From Desmonostoc muscorum FACHB-395 (GTDB taxonomy: Bacteria; Cyanobacteriota; Cyanobacteriia; Cyanobacteriales; Nostocaceae): 57,443 bases of DNA. This document shows, piece by piece, positions 35,430 to 42,479 of the stretch; position 1 is the stretch's first letter; every line of letters starts with the position of its first letter. The notes under the pieces are model-generated. The model was not told the origin of the DNA and ran no database searches. It saw only the letters and a list, made by a program, of their open reading frames with translations. The translations under genes were made by a program, and so were the position numbers. Location of the stretch: contig NZ_JACJSF010000048.1 in the NCBI RefSeq assembly GCF_014698035.1, positions 1 to 57,443 of the forward strand, read 5' to 3'.

Positions 35430-35504
35430 GTAGGTTGGGTGAAGCGGAGCGCAACCCAACATATATCAGAATGTTGGGTTACGCAAAGCCTCCACCCAAC
35501 CTAC
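35430..35504. repeat. GTAGGTTGGGT inverted-repeat element
   Basis: Outer arms gtaggttgggt (35430-35440) and acccaacctac (35494-35504) are exact complements. Inner arms gcaacccaaca and tgttgggtt form a second pair. Elements of this sequence are common in cyanobacterial intergenic DNA, in my experience of such genomes. Confidence 0.85.
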
Positions 35505-35539
35505 AATTTTTTGCTAGTTTTACTACGCAAAACTGTCAC

Positions 35540-35651
35540 GGCGTTGCTGATTCTATGTATGAAAATGATTTTGCATAATACCAAAATCCTTGTAGAGACG
35601 TAGCAGTGCTACGTCTCTACATCCAGATTCATACTTTAATTCAGCAACGCC
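35540..35651. mobile_element. 112-bp MITE-like element (GGCGTTGCTGA ends)
   Basis: The terminal inverted repeats are GGCGTTGCTGA at 35540-35550 and its complement at 35641-35651. The imperfect match continues inward (ATTCTATGTATGAA against ATTAAAGTATGAA). Inside is a near-perfect palindrome at 35591-35621 (15-bp arms tgtagagacgtagca with a one-base centre). There is no coding capacity. Flanks show only a possible 2-bp duplication (ac). Confidence 0.7.
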
Positions 35652-35797
35652 ACCGTCCCTTTGCGAGTCGGAGAGGGACAGGCTTGAACGCAAGTTTAAG
35701 GCAGGGAGAGGTTTATCAAACTCACATATTTTTAATTATGACTAGCTACATTTTTTTTTATAATGATGCCTGATAACTAGCAATAAGCTTGATCAAT

Positions 35798-35851
35798 ATA
35801 TAAGACTCATATTTGATTTTTGAAAAAACCCCGTACAACTCAAAAAGCCTT
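35798..35851 (-). repeat. 54-bp dispersed repeat, copy 2 (inverted)
   Basis: The reverse complement of the copy after amt (27551-27604), with two substitutions in 54 bases. It lies in the spacer after the DsbA-like gene. Confidence 0.9.
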
Positions 35852-36080
35852 CTTTCCTATTGCCTCTTTCCTCTTGCCTATTGCCTACCCACGTAACTAT
35901 GGCTACGCCACGCTGTGCGAACAAAAATCAAAGCAGATTACTATATACTGTGTAAGGATTGTATCTCCATAGTATTTGTTTAGATAGATACTTTTTTATT
36001 TAACAATAAAGTGCATCTTTAGTTAGAGGTTTCATACAACAGTTTAGTGATGTACTTGAGGCAAGTGTAAGGAGTAGCTG

Positions 36081-36118
36081 ATGAGGAGTGATGAGAAGAA
36101 ATTTTCTTCACTCCTCAT
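36081..36118. repeat. Hairpin with 3-base bulge
   Basis: atgaggagtga-(tga)-gaagaa pairs with ttcttcactcctcat across a short att loop. The strong stem could end transcription from either side, but no T-run follows directly. Confidence 0.6.
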
Positions 36119-36270
36119 GTTCTTAAATATATGGTAACTTAAAGCTTCCTTTAATATTAGGCAAGTCAGAAAACTTTCTGCGCCTAGACTCAGCTTAAAA
36201 AGGCTTCCTCTAGTTCCCTTCTTTTTAAGGAAGATTAGGGAGAATACAGTCTTAACCCAAGGATATTACT

Positions 36271-36723
36271 TTATGATGAATAGTCTTTCAGATTTCCTTT
36301 TTGATGCTCTAAATATTTATTCTTTAATTCCTCTGGAATAGGAATAGGACGACTATTTTGTAAACTGACAAAAGCACCCTTTTGACTAGCTACTGCTGCT
36401 AACTCATTATTAGAAAAAATTTCAGCTTGTACAGTCCACTTCAATCGTCCTAAATTACTTAGCCATAAACGTCCAATTACTTGGTCAACAATTTTTATAG
36501 GACGTTTATATGCAATTTCAGTTCCAGCTAGAACAGGTGCATATCCTCGATCAATTTGTCGATTCAGGTGCCAATGTTCATCTAAAAACTTTAAACGTAA
36601 ATCCTCTAACCATCTGACATATACAATATTGCTTACGATTCCCATAAAGTCAATGTCGTATGTTCTTACAGGAATTTCTAATACTACTTCTAATGGTCTG
36701 TGCAAACTTTTATTTACTAGCAT
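36271..36723 (-). CDS. Acyl-CoA thioesterase (hot-dog fold)
   Basis: A single hot-dog domain of the 4-hydroxybenzoyl-CoA thioesterase/YbgC type. The beginning VVLEIPVRTYDIDFMGIVSN then IVYVRWLEDLRLKFLDEH contains the catalytic Asp position (DIDFMG). The later strands are typical: EIAYKRPIKIVDQVIGRLWL, AEIFSNNELAAVASQKGAFV. The substrate is unknown. A palindrome like the one in front of tetR lies 19-35 bp upstream of the ATG, so it is probably controlled by the adjacent TetR regulator. Confidence 0.87.
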   Translation of the reverse strand: MLVNKSLHRPLEVVLEIPVRTYDIDFMGIVSNIVYVRWLEDLRLKFLDEHWHLNRQIDRGYAPVLAGTEIAYKRPIKIVDQVIGRLWLSNLGRLKWTVQAEIFSNNELAAVASQKGAFVSLQNSRPIPIPEELKNKYLEHQKGNLKDYSS

Positions 36724-36741
36724 TATTTCTCTTGATATTTT

Positions 36742-36758
36742 GAAACCGATCGGTCTGT
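36742..36758. promoter_or_regulatory. Probable TetR operator 1
   Basis: gaaaccgatcggtctgt, read on the minus strand as ACAGACCgatcGGTTTC. It shares ACAGACC-N4-GGT with operator 2 at 37873-37890 and is placed just upstream of the thioesterase start, where a bound repressor would block transcription. Confidence 0.65.
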
Positions 36759-36839
36759 AGAATTAGAAAAAATTTTACTTTTTTCAACTATGGGTAATTA
36801 TTAATTGCCTAATAACCCATTAAATACAATACAATAATT

Positions 36840-37229
36840 TCAAACTTCTATTTTGTAGTTTAAGGTTAACTCGTCGCCAGGCAAACCTCTGATACCCCAG
36901 TTCGATTTGGACGTTTCAAAAATTGTGATTTCAATATCGTATATAGGAATATTGAATTTTTCATTGATATTTTTAATCAGTAGGCGGATCAAATCTTTTT
37001 TTGTTTCCACTGAGCGTCCTTCAAACATACTAATTTCTATAACCAGATAATTGTTTGTTCTATCAGATGGATAGTAAAAATCTGATTTATCCAGTGGGAA
37101 AAAACGGTGAAATCTTTTTTCAGGGGCAATCTGTAAAACCTCTATGAGGGAGGTATGGATTACATTTGATAGCTCCGCTTTAATAGGATTTAATTTGTCT
37201 GCTAAAGAATATACCTTGATTTGTACCAT
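36840..37229 (-). CDS. Tautomerase-superfamily protein without N-terminal proline
   Basis: A 129-residue tautomerase-like protein. The family hallmark block is present: EKRFHRFFPLDKSDFYYPSD, then EISMFEGRSVETKKDLIRLL and the end SNWGIRGLPGDELTLNYKIE. These enzymes use Pro at position 2 (exposed after Met removal) as catalytic base. Here the start reads MVQIKVYS, with Val in that place. The start is fixed because tetR ends 4 bp upstream. The protein may have lost tautomerase activity or taken on another role. It is co-transcribed with tetR. Confidence 0.8.
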   Translation of the reverse strand: MVQIKVYSLADKLNPIKAELSNVIHTSLIEVLQIAPEKRFHRFFPLDKSDFYYPSDRTNNYLVIEISMFEGRSVETKKDLIRLLIKNINEKFNIPIYDIEITIFETSKSNWGIRGLPGDELTLNYKIEV

Positions 37230-37233
37230 ACAT

Positions 37234-37821
37234 TTAAAGGTGAGTTTCCAAGTATTGATTCAGGTGATTAGTTATCCTGTGCATGTGAATTGAATCTCCA
37301 TAAAGCTTACTCATCATTATGGCCCCTTCCAGCGTTGCAATTATGACGGTGGCAATTTCATCAGCATTTACTTCAGAGCGAATTTCACCCTTGGCAATTC
37401 CCGTTTCAATAATTCGACGAATTAGATGCAGCCAAGAGTTCATCGCCTGTTGAGCGCGTTCCCGCAACGCCGGATGAGCATCATCGCTTTCCACAGCAGT
37501 ATTCAGCAGTGGACACCCTCCTTTGATAGGTGGATTTTCTGCGAAGCTACTAAATATCCCAATGATTGCTTGCAGGCGTTCTACTGCATGGCGTTTGTTT
37601 CGCAATGCAAATCTAGTATGCTGTTTAATGCGAGCGATCGCAAAATCAAAAGCCTGTAATGCGAGATCGTCTTTGCTTTGAAAGTGATTGTAAATTCCTC
37701 CTTTTTGCAATCCAGTAACACGCATAATGTCTGACATTGATGAGCCTGCATACCCCTGTTGGTTAAACAGTTCGGCTGCTTGGTGGAGAATTCTACTTTT
37801 TGTTTCTTCGCCTTTGGACAT
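37234..37821 (-). CDS. TetR-family transcriptional repressor
   Basis: The N-terminal HTH is clear: ETKSRILHQAAELFNQQGYA, then SSMSDIMRVTGLQKGGIYNH and FQSKDDLALQAFDFA. The C-terminal ligand domain (residues 75-195) is of the common AcrR/YcdC-like type with NPPIKGGCPLLNTAVES. It is the first gene of a unit with the tautomerase. Palindromes upstream of this gene and upstream of the thioesterase share one core, which suggests autorepression and control of both. The inducer is unknown; an electrophile or aromatic compound would fit these partners. Confidence 0.9.
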   Translation of the reverse strand: MSKGEETKSRILHQAAELFNQQGYAGSSMSDIMRVTGLQKGGIYNHFQSKDDLALQAFDFAIARIKQHTRFALRNKRHAVERLQAIIGIFSSFAENPPIKGGCPLLNTAVESDDAHPALRERAQQAMNSWLHLIRRIIETGIAKGEIRSEVNADEIATVIIATLEGAIMMSKLYGDSIHMHRITNHLNQYLETHL

Positions 37822-37872
37822 TACAGCGATTTATTAGACTAGGGAGTCGTGTAGTTTATTGAATTAAAAATT

Positions 37873-37890
37873 ACAGACCATTTGGTCTGT
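37873..37890. promoter_or_regulatory. Probable TetR operator 2
   Basis: ACAGACCATTTGGTCTGT is an inverted repeat with 8-bp arms (ACAGACCA / TGGTCTGT) located 52-69 bp upstream of the tetR ATG. It is the more symmetrical of the two sites. Confidence 0.72.
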
Positions 37891-37998
37891 TTATTTCTAT
37901 CATTATACATACTTGTGAGTCAAGTATTTTTTGTCGTCCAGACAACGCAGACTTCATTCGGTTATAAACGCCGTTAGTTTTGATGCTACCCCTACTCT

Positions 37999-38134
37999 CA
38001 ATACGGTTCGGTTAAGATCCCCCCGCCTGCGGCGACCTCCTTAAAAAGGGGGTAAAAGATGGTTAAAAGGCTGCCTTTTGAAGGGGGGTTGGGGGGATGT
38101 TCAGACATATTAAAACGTTAACCGAACCGTATTG
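37999..38134. mobile_element. 136-bp MITE with perfect 17-bp ends and 10-bp target duplication
   Basis: The terminal inverted repeats CAATACGGTTCGGTTAA (37999-38015) and TTAACCGAACCGTATTG (38118-38134) are exact complements. The element is directly flanked by cccctactct on both sides (37989-37998 and 38135-38144). The interior is G/C-rich with runs of C and G that can pair, and it has no coding capacity. The exact duplication and ends show it arrived by transposition. Confidence 0.92.
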
Positions 38135-38144
38135 CCCCTACTCT

Positions 38145-38676
38145 AGGTAATGATATGTTTTGGCATCAACAGAAATTCCAGCAGTAATATTGGCGATTTG
38201 AGCTTTGCCAAACAGGATTTTGACGGGGTTGTAAAAAACAAAATTTCCATGAGTCATTAGACTTGCGGTGTATTATCCAGAAAATATAGCGATATACAAA
38301 ACGAATACGCTGGACGTTTGATCGTGTTTACAAGTAAAATACGGTAAGTACATAGCTTTACCGGCTTTTACATGTAAAACCGCAGAAAAACCAGTAAAAA
38401 GTTGATTTAGTAAAACAACTGACCCATAAGCAGTTATAAAAGTCTGTTTCAGCTAAATGTCAGTTGTCATACTTCCAAAAACTTTCAGACAGGTTTTAAG
38501 TTGTCCAGTAATCTTCTGCCCTAATTTTTAGCTAGATAAACCTTTCTTTGTGTCACTCATCCTTTGAGAAACACAATAATTTGCCATGACTAGCTCTATC
38601 ACTGGGCCGTAGTTCGGCTGAGTTATTGCTCTCTAGTAGTGAAGTTCTAGCTGACTTTCTCAAACCCCCAAAGAGT
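38145..38676. other. Intergenic upstream of the TauE-type permease
   Basis: About 530 bp after the MITE, with no recognised gene. Short near-repeats occur (tttacaagtaaaatacggtaa, then ttttacatgtaaaaccg near 38328-38385), including the palindrome tttacatgtaaa. The permease promoter is expected at the end. Confidence 0.4.
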
Positions 38677-39474
38677 ATGCACTATTTATCACTACCATTC
38701 TTAAGCTTCTTCGTTGGCATCATAGTTGGTTTGACGGGAATTGGCGGAGCCTCTCTCATTACCCCAATGTTGATTTTTGTTTTTCAGGTTCCGCCTTCCA
38801 TCGCAGTGAGTTCTGATGTTGTAGCTGCCACATTGATGAAGATTGTTGGTAGCGTCAAGCATTGGGAACAGAAAACTCTGGATACAGAAGTTGTCAAATG
38901 GCTGGCATTCGGAAGTGTTCCAGGCTCACTGTTTGGGGTGGGAATTTTGCACGTTCTTAAACGTACAGGTGAGTATAATCTGGATAACATCTTGCTCCGT
39001 TTGCTTGGTGTGATGATTTTGCTCGTCACAGCGTTAGCACTAGTGCAATTGTTGTTATTGACTTTTTTACCCAAATTCAATTTACCCGAACTACCAAAGT
39101 TAGACTTAGAAACTAACTTTGGCCGCTTCCTAACAATCACTTTGGGGGCCATTTTAGGCTGTTTAGTTGGTCTAACTAGCGTCTCATCAGGTTCAATGTT
39201 TGCCCTAGTGCTGATTGGGTTTTTCCGTTTAGATGCACGGAAGCTAGTGGGTACAGATATCTCACACGCAGCGATTTTACTGCTATTTACAGCCCTTGGT
39301 CATCTCAGCCTGGGAACAGTTGATTGGAATTTGGTAATACCTATCTGGCTCGGCTCTGTACCAGGAGTTCTGCTAGGTGCTAAAATCTGCCAAGTAGCTC
39401 CCCAGCGCCCACTACGGTTTATTATTTACGCCATTTTAATGATGGTGAGTTGGAAATTAGTTCATCAAGTGTAA
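38677..39474 (+). CDS. TauE/SafE-family membrane permease
   Basis: An eight-helix transporter of the sulfite exporter TauE/SafE family. The duplicated signature is visible: FVGIIVGLTGIGGASLITPM near the N-terminus and AILGCLVGLTSVSSGSMFAL in the second half. The family moves sulfonates, sulfite or other organic anions; a sulfur link would suit the sulfur region that follows a few kb later, but this is inference. The ATG at 38677 (MHYLSLPFLS) is preferred to the TTG at 38626. Confidence 0.88.
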   Translation: MHYLSLPFLSFFVGIIVGLTGIGGASLITPMLIFVFQVPPSIAVSSDVVAATLMKIVGSVKHWEQKTLDTEVVKWLAFGSVPGSLFGVGILHVLKRTGEYNLDNILLRLLGVMILLVTALALVQLLLLTFLPKFNLPELPKLDLETNFGRFLTITLGAILGCLVGLTSVSSGSMFALVLIGFFRLDARKLVGTDISHAAILLLFTALGHLSLGTVDWNLVIPIWLGSVPGVLLGAKICQVAPQRPLRFIIYAILMMVSWKLVHQV

Positions 39475-39524
39475 CCAAATTGAGATTTTAGATTCCAAAT
39501 CCAGCATTCAACATCCAACATTGA

Positions 39525-40187
39525 TTAACTTCTCACCCAAGGTAGTAGAGTGAATGTACCGCGCTCATACATAATGAACAGACCCAAGCCGATTAACACA
39601 AAAGGTACAGCAGCTTTACCGTAGCGACTTAAAATATAAGCAATGGTAGGTTGACGACTTAAAAAATAAGCGATCGCACACCAAACCCCTACCATGATAA
39701 AAAATATACTTAGAATTACTCCCAAGCTGGCAAGATTCTGACCAGCGAACAAAGGGATATATATACTAATATTGTCACCACCATTAGCGATCGTTACTGC
39801 TGCCACTTTATAGGTTTGGGGGTGCAAAACACTTAAAATAAAAGACAATACCGGGTTAGTAGGCGTAGGTTGATTAAAATCACTACTGACTGTCTGAACT
39901 GTTATAGTTTCTTCTTTTCTATATATTAATTGTTGAATACCAATAGCAATTGGTAGCAATCCTAGCAATCCTATCCATTCTCGCTGTACGACCAATCCCC
40001 CAAAAAATCCTGGTAAGCTAGCGATGATAATGGCTGTAAAACCCAGATATTGACCGAGTAAGATATGCCGCCGCCGAAAATTAACATCTATCTGTGAAAA
40101 AAATATTAACAAGATAATGATGTCATCTATGTTAGTGGCGATGAAGGCAATAATTCCTTCACTGAAGACTGTCCCTAACTTACTCAT
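39525..40187 (-). CDS. CadD-type cadmium resistance transporter, paralogue 1
   Basis: A membrane protein with five to six helices of the CadD family. The start GIIAFIATNIDDIIILLIFF carries the conserved acidic NxDD motif in the membrane. The middle has VAAVTIANGGDNISIYIPLF and the end AAVPFVLIGLGLFIMYERG. The family confers cadmium (or other cation) resistance, presumably by efflux. It is transcribed divergently from a close paralogue 126 bp away. Confidence 0.88.
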   Translation of the reverse strand: MSKLGTVFSEGIIAFIATNIDDIIILLIFFSQIDVNFRRRHILLGQYLGFTAIIIASLPGFFGGLVVQREWIGLLGLLPIAIGIQQLIYRKEETITVQTVSSDFNQPTPTNPVLSFILSVLHPQTYKVAAVTIANGGDNISIYIPLFAGQNLASLGVILSIFFIMVGVWCAIAYFLSRQPTIAYILSRYGKAAVPFVLIGLGLFIMYERGTFTLLPWVRS

Positions 40188-40313
40188 ACTGGATTTTTAG
40201 AACCTACGATTTCTCACCATACCAAATTAACCTTTCAAGTAATTGAACTACACTACTTTTTAATACCCATTCCCTACCTTACCAGTCTAAAGACCTGAAA
40301 ACTGCTGTAAAAT

Positions 40314-41024
40314 ATGAACGAATTCGTTACTGCAATTACTACAGGGGCAATTGCGTTCATTGCCACTAATATTGATGATATTGTCATTTTATTATTGTTT
40401 TTTTCTCAAATAAATACTAGCCTTCGTCCTCGGCATATAGTTGCTGGTCAGTTTCTAGGTTTTACAGTTCTGCTAATCCTTAGTCTTCCTGGTTTATTTG
40501 GTGGGTTAGTATTATCCAAAAACTGGATTGGATTACTTGGTTTATTACCAATGTCCATAGGTATCAGTAGTTTGGTGAATCGGGAAGAAGATTCATCAAA
40601 AGAAGTTGTTGCTACGACAGAAGAGGCCGAAGCATCAACAATTACGAGTTTTTTTTCTCCTCAAGCTTATAGTGTGGCAGCCGTTACACTTGCCAATGGT
40701 AGCGATAACATTAGTGTCTACGTGCCTTTATTTGCTAGCAGCAACCTAGAGAGTTTTGTGGTAATTATTGGATTATTTTTTATATTGTTAGGAATTTGGT
40801 GCTATGGGGCATACAAATTAACTCACTACAGAGTAATAGCTGATATATTGACTCGCTATATTAATAATTTTGTGCCTTTTATTCTTATAGGATTAGGCGC
40901 TTTTATTGTACTAAAGAGTGGAGCTTTAAGCTTAATAAAGCTAGCTGCTAGTTGTTTCTGTTTGATGATTTTGGTGAAAAATAACGAAAGTACGGATGAA
41001 ATTAAAGAAAATTCAACTAGGTGA
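40314..41024 (+). CDS. CadD-type cadmium resistance transporter, paralogue 2
   Basis: The same architecture as its divergent neighbour: GAIAFIATNIDDIVILLLFF, VAAVTLANGSDNISVYVPLF and NNFVPFILIGLGAFIVLKSG. It has an extra C-terminal tail (ASCFCLMILVKNNESTDE). The central loop is shorter and acidic (NREEDSSKEVVATTEEAE). The pair arose by duplication and inversion; the shared 126-bp promoter region would allow joint metal-dependent control, though no regulator gene is adjacent. Confidence 0.87.
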   Translation: MNEFVTAITTGAIAFIATNIDDIVILLLFFSQINTSLRPRHIVAGQFLGFTVLLILSLPGLFGGLVLSKNWIGLLGLLPMSIGISSLVNREEDSSKEVVATTEEAEASTITSFFSPQAYSVAAVTLANGSDNISVYVPLFASSNLESFVVIIGLFFILLGIWCYGAYKLTHYRVIADILTRYINNFVPFILIGLGAFIVLKSGALSLIKLAASCFCLMILVKNNESTDEIKENSTR

Positions 41025-41377
41025 GAAAGCCATATAACATTTTAGATTTTAGATTCTCAAATAGTTAGTTAAAGTGAGTCAGTTTGAGAGCGCACAATCA
41101 TCGCCAATGCTGTATAACACTTTTGCGAGGTATTGGTTTTTACCCCTAGTTGCAGTCTCGCTATAACCAGCCATGTACCATAATTTTGGCTTAATTTTCT
41201 CTAACTTTGGTTGGAGGGTTAAATTTTATAATCTATCATAATAAGGTTAAAAAGCTCGAAAAAGTCGGATTTATTTGCAAGGAAAATTCCAGACTTTTCT
41301 GATTTTTTTTTATGCCCTGAAGTTGAATATAGTCCGGCTCAGTGTCCATCAAAATAATCAAAATAAAGGAAAAATAC
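41025..41377. other. Intergenic, no gene recognised
   Basis: About 350 bp between the CadD paralogue and the lectin-like gene, AT-rich toward the end. No gene or clear structure was seen beyond the ribosome-binding AAAGGA at 41366-41371 in front of the lectin-like ATG. Confidence 0.4.
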
Positions 41378-41683
41378 ATGAGTAATATGACTCAAACTGG
41401 AAGTCTCCAGCTTAGCTCTGGGAACGATTCAGCAAAAATAGGAGGAGACACAAGTACTTTCACAACGGTGAGCTTCCCAACACCTTTCCCATCAGGGTCA
41501 ACAGTTATTGTAATTCCGATGGTTCAAACCTTCAATGGGCCTGACACACCCGGAATCAGGATTGCAGATGTTAACCTTAGTGGATTCAAAATCCGTTTGA
41601 ATGAAGTAGTCGGAGGTTTAGGGACTATTGCAGACGGGAAACATACCACTGAAACAATTGGATGGGCAGCCTACACAGTCTGA
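41378..41683 (+). CDS. Small H-type lectin domain-like protein
   Basis: A 101-residue protein starting MSNMTQTGSLQLSSG with a good AAAGGA 6 bases upstream. The body fits the H-type lectin (PF09458-like) beta-sandwich: TVSFPTPFPSGSTVIVIPMV, FNGPDTPGIRIADVNLSGF and the end TETIGWAAYTV. The usual order of a hydrophobic 'F..PF...P.V' strand followed by an aromatic GW/A end is kept. No signal peptide is seen, so it would be cytoplasmic or released by other means. It could bind glycans or act in cell recognition. The assignment is by pattern only. Confidence 0.6.
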   Translation: MSNMTQTGSLQLSSGNDSAKIGGDTSTFTTVSFPTPFPSGSTVIVIPMVQTFNGPDTPGIRIADVNLSGFKIRLNEVVGGLGTIADGKHTTETIGWAAYTV

Positions 41684-41700
41684 GTCTAAAATTTAGACTC
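41682..41700. terminator. Palindrome overlapping the lectin stop codon
   Basis: gagtctaaa-a-tttagactc is a perfect inverted repeat with 9-bp arms that begins inside the TGA stop (41681-41683). It may serve as a terminator or 3' stabiliser, although no T-run follows. A second hairpin (acggggcg / cgccccgt, 41780-41800) lies 80 bp on. Confidence 0.5.
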
Positions 41701-42084
41701 GAAGTGGGAAAACGTGGCGACGGTTTCAACTGATGAAAATGCGATCGCAGCCCTCAATTGAGATGGAATAATGTTTCTGACGGGGCGACAAGCGCCCCGT
41801 AACCCTTGTAGTAGGCGTTTGAGTAGTGCAGTTTCGTGTTCCGATGTTTGCAGTTCGCTACAACTAGGGATAAAAACCAAGACCTCACAAGAAAGTTGCG
41901 AAATAATGGCACTTAAAACCTTTACATATTAAGCTTTTAAACGATTGATAAAATTTTGTTTCTTTTAAGGCATAACGAATGCCGTTCATTGGAAGCTCAC
42001 GTTTACTTAATAACTTTTTGTCTATCCATCTGTCGCAATCATTTTTAAGAAAATCAATAAAGACGATGTTTCGTTTTTACCTCG

Positions 42085-42453
42085 CATTCATCTCACATCT
42101 GGACTGTACTCATACCGTTTCTTTGTGAAGCTGCATATATTTACCCACCAGCTACGCCGTCCCCCCCTTGTGAAGGCAGGGCTGTTTCATTCGATCTCTT
42201 AGGGATTTTGTCAAGAGTATGAGTCAGAAATTTGCTTGAGTGGGAAAAAGAAAAACTACCACTTCAACCAGCAAATTTAAGTGCGAATACCATTTTCTTG
42301 CCCAATCAGATTTTTTAGTCACCTAGTTTTTTTACTTGAAACGCTTGTAAATCAGCGCCTTTTAGGGAATGAAACAGCCCTGCCCTTGTGAAGGGGGGAC
42401 TGATTATGTGCATCTTCATACAGAATTGGTATCAGTCAGTGTGAGATGAATGC
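42085..42453. mobile_element. Outer inverted-repeat element, interrupted by another
   Basis: The ends gcattcatctcaca (42085-42098) and tgtgagatgaatgc (42440-42453) are exact complements. The imperfect match continues inward through tactcataccgtttctttgt-gaagctgcatata on the left against tatgtgcatcttcatacagaattggtatca on the right, and then through a C-run facing a G-run. Removing the inner element at 42175-42384 rejoins ccccccttgtgaa with gggggg, closing the outer palindrome. Confidence 0.75.
42175..42384. mobile_element. 210-bp MITE with perfect 18-bp ends and 8-bp target duplication
   Basis: Terminal repeats GGCAGGGCTGTTTCATTC (42175-42192) and GAATGAAACAGCCCTGCC (42367-42384) are exact complements. 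Direct repeats cttgtgaa flank it on both sides (42167-42174 and 42385-42392). It lacks a transposase gene. It inserted in the centre of the outer inverted-repeat element. Confidence 0.92.
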
Positions 42454-42479
42454 TGTTTCAGCTAAAATCCAAAATTACT

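Larger units (their letters stand above)
35255..36270. other. 1 kb repeat-rich gene-free region
   Basis: This region holds at least four palindromic or repetitive elements, listed separately (35430-35504, 35540-35651, 35798-35851, 36081-36118), plus a CCTATTGCC array near 35860-35890. No open frame with recognisable content was seen. Confidence 0.6.
41701..42479. other. Gene-free region with nested MITEs
   Basis: About 780 bp between the lectin-like gene and cysK. A minus-strand frame at 41686-41880 (ALLKRLLQGLRGACRPVRNI) has no clear identity. The second half consists of two nested inverted-repeat elements, listed separately. Confidence 0.55.

Noticed and set aside
41686..41880. 64-codon minus-strand frame next to the lectin-like gene
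   Set aside because: Overlaps the palindrome and a GC hairpin; part of it resembles repeat-derived sequence, with no clear start signal.
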